This document shows, piece by piece, positions 43,593 through 52,475 of a stretch of DNA of 64,000 bases (position 1 is the first letter of the stretch; each line of letters begins with the position of its first letter). The stretch spans positions 23,964 through 87,963 of the forward strand of contig NZ_JYIY01000071.1 in NCBI RefSeq assembly GCF_000956535.1. Direction: 5' to 3'. The stretch comes from Microbacterium ginsengisoli (GTDB taxonomy: Bacteria; Actinomycetota; Actinomycetes; Actinomycetales; Microbacteriaceae). The translations under genes were made by a program, and so were the position numbers. The notes beneath the pieces were generated by a model, which was given only the letters and a program-made list of their open reading frames with translations, searched no databases and was not told the origin of the DNA.

Positions 43593-44240
43593 ATGCTCGC
43601 CTCCCTCCTCGCCGGTCTCGGCCTCGGCTTCTCGCTCATCGTCGCGATCGGCGCCCAGAACCTGTTCGTGCTGCGGCAGGGCATCCGCCGTGAGCACGTG
43701 CTCGCCGTCGTCGCCGTCTGCACGCTCAGCGACCTCGCACTCATCGCGCTCGGTGTCAGCGGCATCGGACTCGTGCTGCACGGCGTGCCCTGGCTCGCGA
43801 TCGTGGTGCGCGTCGCCGGCGCCCTGTTCCTGATCGGCTACGGGCTGCTCGCCGCCCGCCGGGCGCTGCGACCCGCGGGCGAAACGCTGGCCGTGACCGG
43901 TCCGGCGACGGATGCCGCCAGCTCCGCCTCGTCCGGAACGCTCACCGCGACCCGACGTCGCGCCGTCGTCGGCACCGCCCTCGCCCTCACCTGGCTGAAC
44001 CCGCACGTCTACCTCGACACGGTGTTCCTGCTCGGCTCGGTCGCCTCCTCGCAGGGCGACGGTCGCTGGTGGTTCGCGCTCGGCGCCGGCGTCGCGAGTG
44101 TCGTCTGGTTCGCCGCACTCGGCTACGGCGCTCGCCTCCTCGCGCCCGTGCTCGCGACCCCGCGCGCCTGGCGGGTGCTGGACGCCGTCATCGCCGTGGT
44201 CATGGTGACGCTCGGTGTCGTACTCGCCGTCGGCGGGTGA
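43593..44240 (+). CDS. lysE: Lysine/arginine exporter LysE/ArgO
   Basis: A 215-aa membrane exporter with about six helices, including IGAQNLFVLRQGIRREHV, the LysE hallmark, and TWLNPHVYLDTVFLLG near residue 135. It removes excess lysine or arginine from the cytoplasm, for example during growth on peptides. A Thr/Ala/Ser-rich loop near residues 95-120 is longer than usual. It is divergent from lysG. Confidence 0.93.
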   Translation: MLASLLAGLGLGFSLIVAIGAQNLFVLRQGIRREHVLAVVAVCTLSDLALIALGVSGIGLVLHGVPWLAIVVRVAGALFLIGYGLLAARRALRPAGETLAVTGPATDAASSASSGTLTATRRRAVVGTALALTWLNPHVYLDTVFLLGSVASSQGDGRWWFALGAGVASVVWFAALGYGARLLAPVLATPRAWRVLDAVIAVVMVTLGVVLAVGG

Positions 44241-44260
44241 GCCGCGGCATCCCGAGACGA

Positions 44261-44295
44261 CGAAAGGCCCCCTCCGCGACGGAGAGGGCCTTTCG
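44261..44295. terminator. Bidirectional terminator between lysE and rplA
   Basis: Arms 44261-44275 and 44281-44295 pair over 15 bp with one mismatch, between the converging lysE and rplA genes. Confidence 0.75.
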
Positions 44296-44307
44296 GAAGC
44301 GGTCCGA

Positions 44308-45000
44308 TCAGACCAGCGAGTTGACGTCCAGCGGGATGCCGGGGCCGAACGTGGTCGACACGGCGCCCTTCTGGATGTAGCGGCCCTTCGAGCTCGACGG
44401 CTTCAGACGCACGATCTCGTCGACCGCGGCGGTGAAGTTCTCGCCCAGCTGCTCGGCCGTGAACGAGGCCTTGCCGACGACGAAGTGCACGTTGGCGTGC
44501 TTGTCGACGCGGAACTCGATCTTGCCGCCCTTGATCTCCTCGACGGCCTTGGCCGGGTTGGGGGTCACGGTGCCGGTCTTCGGGTTCGGCATGAGGCCAC
44601 GGGGACCCAGCACCTTGCCGAGACGACCGACCTGGCCCATGAGCTCGGGGGTCGAGACCGCCGCGTCGAACGCGGTGTAGCCGCCGGCCACCTTCTCGAT
44701 GAGCTCGGCGCCGCCGACCTCGTCCGCACCCGCGGCGATGGCGGCCTCCGCGGCCGGACCCGTCGCGAACACGATCACGCGCGCCGTCTTGCCGGTGCCG
44801 TGGGGAAGGATGACAGTGCCGCGCACCATCTGGTCGGCCTTGCGCGGGTCGACCGAGAGCTTCAGCGCGACCTCGACGGTCGAGTCGAACTTCGCCGAAC
44901 CGGTCTCCTTCGCGAGCGCGACGGCCTCAGCGGCGGTGTAGAACTTGTCGGCGTCGATCTTGGCCTTCGCGGCCTCGTACGCCTTGGACTTCTGTGCCAT
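44308..45000 (-). CDS. rplA: 50S ribosomal protein L1
   Basis: Ribosomal protein L1, 230 aa, part of the mobile L1 stalk at the tRNA exit site. Hallmarks are [38 protein letters not shown] and the ending [12 protein letters not shown]. In E. coli L1 represses its own operon. It is last in the rplK-rplA pair, 14 bp after rplK. Confidence 0.97.
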   Translation of the reverse strand: MAQKSKAYEAAKAKIDADKFYTAAEAVALAKETGSAKFDSTVEVALKLSVDPRKADQMVRGTVILPHGTGKTARVIVFATGPAAEAAIAAGADEVGGAELIEKVAGGYTAFDAAVSTPELMGQVGRLGKVLGPRGLMPNPKTGTVTPNPAKAVEEIKGGKIEFRVDKHANVHFVVGKASFTAEQLGENFTAAVDEIVRLKPSSSKGRYIQKGAVSTTFGPGIPLDVNSLV

Positions 45001-45014
45001 GGTGACGCTCCCCC

Positions 45015-45446
45015 TCAGTCCTCGACCGTGATGCCCATGGAACGGGCGGTGCCGGCGATGATCTTCGATGCGGCCTCAATGTCGTTCGCGTTGAGGTCGG
45101 GCTGCTTGGTCTCGGCGATCTGGCGCACCTGCTCCTTGGTGAGCTTGGCGACCTTCACCGTGTGCGGGGTCTTGGACCCCTTCTGCACGCCAGCGGCCTT
45201 CTTGATGAGCTCCGCCGCCGGCGGGGTCTTCAGGATGAACGTGAAGCTGCGGTCTTCGTAGACGGTGATCTCGACCGGGATGACGTTGCCGCGCTGCGAC
45301 TCGGTCGCGGCGTTGTACGCCTTGCAGAACTCCATGATGTTGACGCCATGCTGACCGAGCGCGGGGCCGATCGGCGGCGCCGGGTTGGCGGCGCCGGCGT
45401 TGATCTGGAGCTTGATCAGGCCGGTCACCTTCTTCTTCGGTGCCAT
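45015..45446 (-). CDS. rplK: 50S ribosomal protein L11
   Basis: Ribosomal protein L11, 143 aa, at the GTPase-associated centre. The N-terminal [36 protein letters not shown] region and the C-terminal rRNA-binding domain are intact. Mutation of this protein gives thiostrepton resistance in many species. AAGGAAAAGGAA precedes the ATG. It lies 82 bp after nusG. Confidence 0.97.
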   Translation of the reverse strand: MAPKKKVTGLIKLQINAGAANPAPPIGPALGQHGVNIMEFCKAYNAATESQRGNVIPVEITVYEDRSFTFILKTPPAAELIKKAAGVQKGSKTPHTVKVAKLTKEQVRQIAETKQPDLNANDIEAASKIIAGTARSMGITVED

Positions 45447-45467
45447 TTCCTTTTCCTTTCAACGAGC

Positions 45468-45485
45468 GGATGCCTCGCGGCATCC
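45468..45485. repeat. Short hairpin made of GGATGCC/GGCATCC
   Basis: Arms 45468-45474 and 45479-45485 (GGATGCC and GGCATCC) with a TCGC loop in the nusG-rplK gap. It is too short to be a strong terminator. It is one of several hairpins in the window built from this over-used motif. Confidence 0.5.
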
Positions 45486-45528
45486 CTCTCTCCCGCAGCC
45501 CGGCCATTCCGGGGAGCGGTGGTCTGTG

Positions 45529-46530
45529 TCAGAGCTTGGTGACCTGGTCGAACGACAGCTCGACGGGGGTCTCGCGCTCGAACAGCGAGACGAGCACGGT
45601 GAGCTTGCCGCTCTCGGGCTTGATCTCGCTGATGGTGCCCGGGAGACCCGCGAACGAGCCCTCCTTGATCGTGATGGTCTCGCCGATCTCGTAGTCGACC
45701 TCGGCGGGGATGACGCGGGCCGCGGCCGGAGCGCCCTTGACGGGGGCGCCGCCCTTGACGGGGGCCGCCTCCTTCACCTCGACGAGCGACTGCAGCATCG
45801 TGAAGGCCTCTTCGAAGCGCAGCGGGGTCGGGTTGTGCGCGTTGCCGACGAAGCCGGTGACGCCGGGCGTGTGGCGAACGACCGACCAGGTGTCCTCGTT
45901 GAGCTCCATGCGCACGAGCACGTAGCCCGGGATGCGCACGCGGGTGACCATCTTGCGCTGGCCGTTCTTGATCTCGACGACGTCCTCCATGGGGACCTCG
46001 ACCTGGTAGATGTCCTCCTCGACCTCGAGCGTCGACTTGCGCTGCTCGATGTTGGCCTTCACCTTGCGCTCGAAACCGGCGTAGGAGTGGATGACGTACC
46101 ACTTGCCCGGCAGCGAGCGCAGCTCGGTGCGGAACGCCTCGACCGGGTCGAGATCGGCGTCGACGTCGAGGTCGTCGCCGAGCTCGGGGCCGTCGTAGGG
46201 GGCGACCTCGTCGGCGGCCTCCTGGGCGAGCTCCGCGGCCTCCTCGGCAGCGGCGTCGGTGAGCACCTCTGCGGCGGCCTCGGCCTCCGCGGTCTCGTCG
46301 ATCTCGAGAGCGTCGTTCACGATCGCATCAGCCTCCGGGTCGTCGATCTCGACGACGTCGTCGTCGAAATCCGCGTCATCCTCGTCCTCGACGTGGAGCG
46401 CGACCTGCTCGGCGGCGGTCACCGACTCCTCTTCCGCGGCGAGCGTGTTGCCATCCTGCGCGGCGTCGTCCTCGCTGGACTGCTCGGCGGCCGTCGCCCA
46501 ATCGGCGTCGTCGACATACTTTTCAGACAC
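45529..46530 (-). CDS. nusG: Transcription termination/antitermination protein NusG with long acidic N-terminus
   Basis: NusG, 333 aa. The NGN domain starts near residue 142 ([16 protein letters not shown]), and the KOW domain is near residues 280-333 ([16 protein letters not shown]). The first 135 residues are a very acidic, Ala/Glu/Asp-rich extension, presumably unstructured. The NGN-KOW linker has a Pro/Lys repeat ([13 protein letters not shown]). NusG binds RNA polymerase and affects pausing and Rho. Typical NusG is about 180 aa; long N-termini are common in actinobacteria. The gene follows secE by 38 bp. Confidence 0.96.
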   Translation of the reverse strand: MSEKYVDDADWATAAEQSSEDDAAQDGNTLAAEEESVTAAEQVALHVEDEDDADFDDDVVEIDDPEADAIVNDALEIDETAEAEAAAEVLTDAAAEEAAELAQEAADEVAPYDGPELGDDLDVDADLDPVEAFRTELRSLPGKWYVIHSYAGFERKVKANIEQRKSTLEVEEDIYQVEVPMEDVVEIKNGQRKMVTRVRIPGYVLVRMELNEDTWSVVRHTPGVTGFVGNAHNPTPLRFEEAFTMLQSLVEVKEAAPVKGGAPVKGAPAAARVIPAEVDYEIGETITIKEGSFAGLPGTISEIKPESGKLTVLVSLFERETPVELSFDQVTKL

Positions 46531-46568
46531 GTGCGTTCTTCCTCAGTTCTCCGGTGCGGATCCGGCGC

Positions 46569-46835
46569 TCAGGCGCCCGGGGTTCCGAACACCACGGTCG
46601 TCAGCCACACGAACAGAAGGTCGAGTCCGTAGACCACCGCCATCATGACGATGACGAAGCCCAGCACGACGGCTGTGAACTTGACGAGCTCCTGCCGGGT
46701 CGGGGTGACGACCTTGCGCAGTTCCGCGATGACCTGACGGATGAACAGGACGATGCGAGCGAAGATGTTGGGCTTCTTCTCGCGGCGTGCATCGCTCTTC
46801 GCGACGACGTCGTTCTTCGCCTCGTCCTGGACCAT
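46569..46835 (-). CDS. secE: Preprotein translocase subunit SecE
   Basis: The small membrane subunit of the SecYEG translocon, 88 aa, with an N-terminal basic region and one conserved C-terminal helix preceded by the amphipathic segment FIRQVIAELRKVVTPTRQEL. The ATG at 46835 has GGTGGAG upstream. Longer readings of this frame enter the tRNA and are not real. It shares an operon with nusG, the usual bacterial arrangement. Confidence 0.95.
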   Translation of the reverse strand: MVQDEAKNDVVAKSDARREKKPNIFARIVLFIRQVIAELRKVVTPTRQELVKFTAVVLGFVIVMMAVVYGLDLLFVWLTTVVFGTPGA

Positions 46836-46880
46836 TGACTCCACCTGGATCATCGTTGTGTCAGCTGTTGCGCTGACGCG

Positions 46881-46953
<73 letters not shown>

Positions 46954-47099
46954 AGAGACCCGGGGGTCTCGGCGCCCGCACTTCTGCCGCAACCGGAGGG
47001 AGGGGGTCTCGCACCCGATCTTCGGGCACGGCAAAAGAATGCAGACTTCTACTGCACGTTCCAGTGTACGTCATGCCTCCGGCGCGCTGCGACCCGGGG

Positions 47100-47534
47100 T
47101 CAGAACACGTGCACCCCGGAGCGGTCCGGTTCGGGGGCGAATCCGAAGGCGCGACCGGTGATCTCGGCCGCCGTGACGCGCACGTAGTTGCGCTTCAGAG
47201 TCGGCACCCACGGCTGAAGGCCGAGCTGCTCGGCGGTCTCGATCTCGGCCTCCGTCTCGAGCCGCCGGGCGTGTCCGCGCACGACCACGCTCCATGCGCC
47301 GGCGTCCGTGTGGTCGTCGACCTCGAACAGCACCTCGTCGTTCACGGTCAGCTCGAACAGCTTGCTGCCCTCGGCCGTGCGGAACACGATGTCGCCGCCG
47401 GTGACGACGTAGTTGACCGGGAACACGTCGAGCACGTTCCCGATATGCGTGACGAGCCGTCCGAGCTGCTGCGTCGCCAGGCGCCGCAGGCACTCCGACT
47501 CGTCGAGACTGTCCACCACCCCGATCTCGTCCAT
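47100..47534 (-). CDS. Pyridoxamine 5'-phosphate oxidase-like flavin-binding protein
   Basis: A 144-aa protein of the FMN-binding split-barrel fold. The segments LGRLVTHIGNVLDVFPVNYVV and EGSKLFELTVNDEVLFEVDD are typical of the small PNPOx-like family that binds FMN or F420 and reduces unknown small compounds. GGAG precedes the ATG. It is divergent from the gene at 47607 and transcribed toward the tRNA. Confidence 0.82.
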   Translation of the reverse strand: MDEIGVVDSLDESECLRRLATQQLGRLVTHIGNVLDVFPVNYVVTGGDIVFRTAEGSKLFELTVNDEVLFEVDDHTDAGAWSVVVRGHARRLETEAEIETAEQLGLQPWVPTLKRNYVRVTAAEITGRAFGFAPEPDRSGVHVF

Positions 47535-47594
47535 GCCCCGATTCTCCTCCCGATCGCGCCGCCGCACGAGGGGGATTCGTCGCGTTCCGCGGCC

Positions 47595-47600
47595 TACGAT
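47595..47600 (+). promoter_or_regulatory. -10 box (TACGAT) placed 6 nt before an AUA codon
   Basis: TACGAT, 6 nt, then ATA in the frame of the next gene. The spacing is the same as for leaderless genes in this window that start with ATG or GTG. Confidence 0.5.
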
Positions 47601-47606
47601 TCCGGG

Positions 47607-48233
47607 ATAACCCTCGCGCCGCTGCAGCTCGACGAACTGTGGGACTTCGGGGATGCCGCGGCATCCGAGGGGCGCCTCGTCGCCGCTGCCGCAGCGGCGA
47701 CGGACGACGACGAGCGGGCCGAGCTGGAGACGCAGATCGCCCGCGCGCTCGGCCTGCAGGCGAGGTACGCGCGTGCGCACGCCGTGCTCGACACGGTCAC
47801 CGGGCAGGCGCCGGCCGCCGCCGTGCGGGTCGCGCTCGAGCGCGGAAGACTGCACAACTCGGCCGGCGACGCTCAGGGCGCGATCGTGCACTTCCGGCGG
47901 GCAGCGGATGCCGCGGCATCCGCCGGTCTCGTCTTCCTGTACGTCGATGCCCTGCACATGCTCGCGATCGCCGACCCGTCGAACGGCGATCGGCACACCG
48001 CGGCAGCATTCGCCGCGCTCGAGGACGTCACCGATGCGCGAACACAGCGCTGGCGCGTCTCCCTGCACAACAACGCCGGCTGGGCGGCGATGGCGGCGGG
48101 TCGCCACGGCGACGCCCTCGTGTCGTTCCACGCCGCGCGCGCCGACGCCGCACGGTGGGGGACCGCGCAGCAGATCGAGTGGGCCGACGAGTCCCTCGCC
48201 GAGTGCCGTGCAGCCCTCGGCGATGAGGCGTGA
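47607..48233 (+). CDS. TPR-like protein of unknown function (probable AUA start)
   Basis: A 208-aa alpha-helical, alanine-rich protein with paired-helix repeats (RAHAVLDTVTGQAPAAA, DAQGAIVHFRRAADAA, GRHGDALVSFHAARADA) that look like tetratricopeptide repeats. The N-terminus LDELWDFGDAAASEGR is conserved-looking. The start is a problem: the frame has no ATG, GTG or TTG between the divergent gene and the obvious coding start, but an ATA lies exactly 6 nt after a TACGAT box. The first canonical start (GTG near 47779) would cut the protein to about 150 aa. The role is unknown. It ends 2 bp before the gabD-like gene on the other strand. Confidence 0.6.
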   Translation: MTLAPLQLDELWDFGDAAASEGRLVAAAAAATDDDERAELETQIARALGLQARYARAHAVLDTVTGQAPAAAVRVALERGRLHNSAGDAQGAIVHFRRAADAAASAGLVFLYVDALHMLAIADPSNGDRHTAAAFAALEDVTDARTQRWRVSLHNNAGWAAMAAGRHGDALVSFHAARADAARWGTAQQIEWADESLAECRAALGDEA

Positions 48234-48235
48234 GG

Positions 48236-49600
48236 TCAGCCGGCGACGCGGACGAGCTTCTTGTTGACGAACTCGTCGGCGGCGAGCAGACCCATCTCGC
48301 GGGAGGTGCCGCTGCGCTTGACGCCGCCGAAGGGCAGCTCGGGGCTGTCCGCGAGCACGAGGTTCACGTAGACCATGCCGGCATCGATGGCGTCGGCGAC
48401 GCGCTCGGCCTGCGCCGGGTCGGTCGTGAAGACGTAGGAGCCGAGGCCGAACGACGTGTCGTTCGCGATCGCGACGGCCTCGTCCTCGCCGGCGACGCGG
48501 TAGACGACGCCGACGGGGCCGAAGAGCTCCTCGCGGTAGACGTCCATGTCGCTGGTGACATCGGTGAGCACGGTCGGCGCGTAGAAGGCGCCGTCGCGCG
48601 TGCCGCCGGCCACCAGCGTCGCACCCTGGGCGACCGCGTGGTCGACCTGGGCGGCCAGGCGCTCCGCCGCGGCGAGCGACGAGAGCGGGCCCAGCACGGT
48701 GTCCTCGGCGAACGGATCGCCGACCGTCGCCGCGGTCATCGCAGCCGTGAACTTCTCGACGAACGCGTCGTAGAGACCGTCGACCACGATGAAACGCTTG
48801 GCCGCGTTGCACGACTGCCCGGTGTTGTCCAGGCGCGCCTCGACCGCGGCGCTCACGGCACCGTCGAGGTCGTCGGTCGAGAGCAGGATGAACGGATCGG
48901 AGCCGCCGAGCTCGAGCGCGACCTTCTTGAGGTTCCGTCCGGCGATCTCCGCCACCGCGGCACCCGCCCGCTCGGATCCCGTGACCGAGACGCCCTGCAC
49001 CCGCGGGTCGGCGATGACGGTCGCCGCCTGGTCGTTGGTGATGTAGAGGTTGGTGTATCCGCCGACCGGCACGCCGGCGTCGTGGTAGATGCGCTCGATC
49101 GCGGCCGACGACTCGGGGCACTGCGGAGCGTGCTTGAGCAGGATGGTGTTTCCGAGCACCAGGTTCGGTGCGGCGAAGCGCGCGACCTGATAGGCCGGGA
49201 AGTTCCACGGCATGATGCCCAGCAGCACGCCGATCGGCGCCTTGCGGATCACCGCGGTGCCCTCGCCGAGGATGTCGATCGGCTGGTCGGCGGTGATCCG
49301 CCCGGCATTGTCGGCGTAGAACTCGGTGATGTCGGCGGCGAAGTCGACCTCGCCCTCCGCCGCGGCGAGAGGCTTGCCCATCTCGCGCACGATCAGCGCC
49401 GACAGCTCGTCGCGACGCTCACGGTGGAGCTCGGCCACCCGCCGGATCGCGGCCGCCCGCTCCGCCACGGGCGCGAGGCGCCAGGCGCGGTAGGCGGCAT
49501 CCGCGGCGGCGACCTTCGCGGCCAGCTCGGTGTCGGTGAGGGTGTCGTAGGTGGCCAGGGTCTCGCCGGTGGCGGGGTTGACGACGGCGTACTCGCTCAT
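48236..49600 (-). CDS. gabD: Succinate-semialdehyde dehydrogenase-type aldehyde dehydrogenase
   Basis: A 454-aa NAD(P)-dependent aldehyde dehydrogenase. The cofactor region MPWNFPAYQVARF is near residue 129, the catalytic Glu in ALELGGSDPF near 230 and the nucleophile Cys in NTGQSCNAAKR near 266. In the context of gabT and a polyamine oxidase it probably oxidises succinate semialdehyde to succinate. It may also accept 4-aminobutanal, since no separate enzyme for that step is in the operon. GAGGAG precedes the ATG. It is last in the operon, 19 bp after the amine oxidase. Confidence 0.9.
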   Translation of the reverse strand: MSEYAVVNPATGETLATYDTLTDTELAAKVAAADAAYRAWRLAPVAERAAAIRRVAELHRERRDELSALIVREMGKPLAAAEGEVDFAADITEFYADNAGRITADQPIDILGEGTAVIRKAPIGVLLGIMPWNFPAYQVARFAAPNLVLGNTILLKHAPQCPESSAAIERIYHDAGVPVGGYTNLYITNDQAATVIADPRVQGVSVTGSERAGAAVAEIAGRNLKKVALELGGSDPFILLSTDDLDGAVSAAVEARLDNTGQSCNAAKRFIVVDGLYDAFVEKFTAAMTAATVGDPFAEDTVLGPLSSLAAAERLAAQVDHAVAQGATLVAGGTRDGAFYAPTVLTDVTSDMDVYREELFGPVGVVYRVAGEDEAVAIANDTSFGLGSYVFTTDPAQAERVADAIDAGMVYVNLVLADSPELPFGGVKRSGTSREMGLLAADEFVNKKLVRVAG

Positions 49601-49619
49601 GGGCTCTCCTCGGTGGTGG

Positions 49620-50990
49620 TCAGTCGGCGGCGGCCCGGCGGGCCGCGGTCAGGATGTCGGCGGCGGCGGCGCGACCCATGCGGATCGCCCCGTCGACGTG
49701 CTGGTAGCCGGCGCCCGCCATGTCGCTGCACGCGAGGTGGACGGGTCCGATCGGCGCACGCAGGTGCGGACCGTAGCGGTGCAGGCCGCCGAGGTCGAAG
49801 CTCGCCGCGTAGGCACCGCGCGTCCACTCCTCGCTCCCCCAGTCGCTCTCGAAGTAGACGACGGGATGCCGCGCCTCGTCGCCGTAGTAACGGGCGAGGG
49901 CGTCGAGGATACGGGTGCGCCGCTCGTCGGCGTCGAGGGTGAACACGTCGTCGGCGCGCTGGTCGGACACGAACCCGACGAGGGTGCCGCGGCTCTCACC
50001 GTGGGTGGTGTTGTCGTAGGCCTCGTGCACGAGCTCGTACGGGCTGAACGCCGTGCCCGACAGGCCCGCCTCGCGCCAGAACGGCCGGTCGTAGACCGCG
50101 TGCACCTTGATCACGAACCCCATGGAGAGGTGCTGGTGCAGCTGCTGCTGCAGCCGGGGCAGCGGCGGCTCGAAGCCGATGCGCTCGAACAGCGTGGGAG
50201 CGAGGGCCAGCACCGCGAACCGTGCGTGCACCTCGAGGTCCGGGGCGGATGCCACCACCCCGCCGTCACTCCATGCCAGACGGTGCACCGGGGCACCCAG
50301 GTGCACATCTGCGCCGAGGCGCTCGGCGAGCAGCAGCGGCACCTGCTGGAGTCCGCCGATCACGCGGCGGTCGAGGATGTAGTCCGCGTCGACGAGGTGC
50401 GAGAAGCTCCCGGCGCTCGCAGCCATGAGCAGCGCCTGCAGGGCGGAGAACGCATGGGCGGGCTTGGTGAGCATCGCCGCCGCGACGTAGAGGGCGATGT
50501 TGTCGACCGCCTCGGCATCAGAGGACTGTGCGCGCAGCCACGCCTCGAACGAGATCGTGTCGAGCGCGACCGCGTCGGGGTGCGCCCACGGGGCGTCCGG
50601 GTCGATCTCGGCGGTGAGCGCATCGAGGCGTGCGATGAGCGCGGTCATCGCCGCCGCCGTCTCCTCGGAGACCGGGAACAGCTCGCCGGTGAACCGGCGC
50701 AGCTCGCCGTCGCGGCCGCGATAGAGGCTGTCGCCCTCTCGGTAGCGTGGATAGGTCTCGAGCCCCAGCTCGTCGAGCGTCTCGAGCAGCGCGGTCTGAT
50801 CGGGCGATACCCACTGGCCGCCGATCTCGAGCACCGCGCCGTCGACCGTGTCGGTCCACAGCCGCCCGCCGACGCGGTCGCGGGCCTCGAGCACCGCCAC
50901 CGACAGCCCCTGGCGGCGCAGCTCATGGGCGGCGGTGAGACCCGCCGCGCCCGCGCCGATGACGACGACGTCCTTCGTGATCGAGGTCAT
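49620..50990 (-). CDS. Flavin monoamine oxidase, putrescine-oxidase-like
   Basis: A 456-aa FAD amine oxidase. The dinucleotide loop VVVIGAGAAGLTAAHELRRQG is at the start, followed by EARDRVGGRLWTD and the C-terminal FAD contact DMAGAGYQHVDGAI. It would oxidise a primary amine such as putrescine to 4-aminobutanal, ammonia and hydrogen peroxide; related enzymes are called Puo in Rhodococcus and Micrococcus. Tyramine or other amines cannot be excluded. It follows gabT by 6 bp and precedes the aldehyde dehydrogenase, which supports polyamine use. Confidence 0.87.
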   Translation of the reverse strand: MTSITKDVVVIGAGAAGLTAAHELRRQGLSVAVLEARDRVGGRLWTDTVDGAVLEIGGQWVSPDQTALLETLDELGLETYPRYREGDSLYRGRDGELRRFTGELFPVSEETAAAMTALIARLDALTAEIDPDAPWAHPDAVALDTISFEAWLRAQSSDAEAVDNIALYVAAAMLTKPAHAFSALQALLMAASAGSFSHLVDADYILDRRVIGGLQQVPLLLAERLGADVHLGAPVHRLAWSDGGVVASAPDLEVHARFAVLALAPTLFERIGFEPPLPRLQQQLHQHLSMGFVIKVHAVYDRPFWREAGLSGTAFSPYELVHEAYDNTTHGESRGTLVGFVSDQRADDVFTLDADERRTRILDALARYYGDEARHPVVYFESDWGSEEWTRGAYAASFDLGGLHRYGPHLRAPIGPVHLACSDMAGAGYQHVDGAIRMGRAAAADILTAARRAAAD

Positions 50991-50996
50991 CGGCGC

Positions 50997-52352
50997 TCAG
51001 TTCGCCGCGAGGGCCGCGCCGATGACGTCGAACGCCTCGTGCACGAGGGTGTCCGGGATCGACAGCGGCGGGAGGAAGCGGATGACATTGCCGTAGGTGC
51101 CGCACGTGAGCACGATGACGCCTTCGGCGATCGACGCTTTCGCGACGGCGGCGGCGAGCGTCGCATCGGGCGCGCCGGTCGCGGGGTCGACGAACTCGGC
51201 CGCGATCATCGCGCCACGTCCGCGCACGTCGCCGATGCGGGCATCGGCCGCCCGCAGCGCCTCGAGGCGGGCCACGAGCACCTCACCCAGATCACGGGCA
51301 CGGCCGGCGAGGTCGTCGCTCTCGTACACGTCGATCGCGGCGAGTGCCGCGGCGCAGGCGATCGGGTTGCCGCCGTAGGTGCCGCCCAGGCCCCCGGCGT
51401 GCGAGGCATCCATGATCTCGGCGCGCCCCGTGACGGCGGCGAGCGGGAGGCCCGCGGCGATGCCCTTGGCGGTCGTCACGAGATCGGGGACGACATCGAA
51501 CAGCTCGCTCGCGAACATCGCGCCGGTGCGGGCGAAGCCGGTCTGCACCTCGTCGGCGATGAAGACGACGCCGTTCTGGCGGCACCAGTCGGCGAGCGCG
51601 GGCAGGAAGCCGTCGGCGGGAACGATGAACCCGCCCTCTCCCTGGATCGGCTCGATCAGCACGGCAGCGACCTGCGACGCGCCGATCTGCTTCTCGATCA
51701 TCGCGATCGCGCGGGCCGCGGCATCCGGACCCGACAGTCCGTCGCGGAAGGGGTACGACAGCGGCGCCCGGTAGATCTCGCCCGCGAACGGGCCGAAGCC
51801 GAGCTTGTACGGCATGGCCTTCGCGGTGAGGCCCATGGTGAGGTTCGTGCGCCCGTGGTACGCGTGGTCGAATGCGACGACGGCCGGCCGCCCGGTGAAC
51901 TTGCGCGCGATCTTGACCGCGTTCTCGACCGCCTCGGCGCCGGAGTTGAACAGCGCGGTCTTCTTCTCGTGATCGCCGGGCGTCAGCCGGTTGAGCGCTT
52001 CGGCGACGGCGACGTAGGAGTCGTACGGCGAGATCATGAAGCAGGTGTGGGTGAACTGCGCGGCCTGCTGCGCGACGGCGGCGACCACCGCCGGGTGGCT
52101 GTTGCCGACCGTGGTGACCGCGATGCCCGAACCGAGGTCGATGAGGGAGTTGCCGTCGGCGTCGACCACGACGCCGCCGCCGGCGGCGACCGCGTGGATG
52201 GGGGCGGTGTGCCCGACGCCCGCCGGCACGGCTGCGGCCTTGCGCTCGAGGAGCTGCTGCGACCGCGGGCCCGGGATCGCGGTGACGAGGCGGCGCTCCT
52301 GCGGAAGCGCGGGGCCGCCCAGCGGGACGGTGAGGGTGTCGGCGGTGCTCAT
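50997..52352 (-). CDS. gabT: 4-aminobutyrate aminotransferase
   Basis: A 451-aa class III PLP aminotransferase that would pass the amino group of GABA to 2-oxoglutarate, giving succinate semialdehyde. Hallmarks are FNSGAEAVENAVKIAR, the aspartate in FIADEVQTGFARTG and the PLP lysine in TTAKGIAAG. The ATG at 52352 is 7 nt after a TAGCGT box. It is first in the operon with the amine oxidase and the aldehyde dehydrogenase, and is divergent from the PucR gene that may control it. Confidence 0.92.
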   Translation of the reverse strand: MSTADTLTVPLGGPALPQERRLVTAIPGPRSQQLLERKAAAVPAGVGHTAPIHAVAAGGGVVVDADGNSLIDLGSGIAVTTVGNSHPAVVAAVAQQAAQFTHTCFMISPYDSYVAVAEALNRLTPGDHEKKTALFNSGAEAVENAVKIARKFTGRPAVVAFDHAYHGRTNLTMGLTAKAMPYKLGFGPFAGEIYRAPLSYPFRDGLSGPDAAARAIAMIEKQIGASQVAAVLIEPIQGEGGFIVPADGFLPALADWCRQNGVVFIADEVQTGFARTGAMFASELFDVVPDLVTTAKGIAAGLPLAAVTGRAEIMDASHAGGLGGTYGGNPIACAAALAAIDVYESDDLAGRARDLGEVLVARLEALRAADARIGDVRGRGAMIAAEFVDPATGAPDATLAAAVAKASIAEGVIVLTCGTYGNVIRFLPPLSIPDTLVHEAFDVIGAALAAN

Positions 52353-52359
52353 GCCGGCG

Positions 52360-52365
52360 ACGCTA
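52360..52365 (-). promoter_or_regulatory. -10 box (TAGCGT) of gabT
   Basis: TAGCGT, 7 nt and ATG on the minus strand. The 18 nt from the -10 box to the sequence after the ATG are nearly identical to those at the aminotransferase gene at 54132. Confidence 0.65.
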
Positions 52366-52475
52366 GCCGCCGACACTGACGACCACCACTCGACGGCGTG
52401 TATAACGGGAACGATCACGGCATCCATCCCGTACAGACCGGATGCCGCCACCGCCGCCCGAACGCCGAGGACCCC

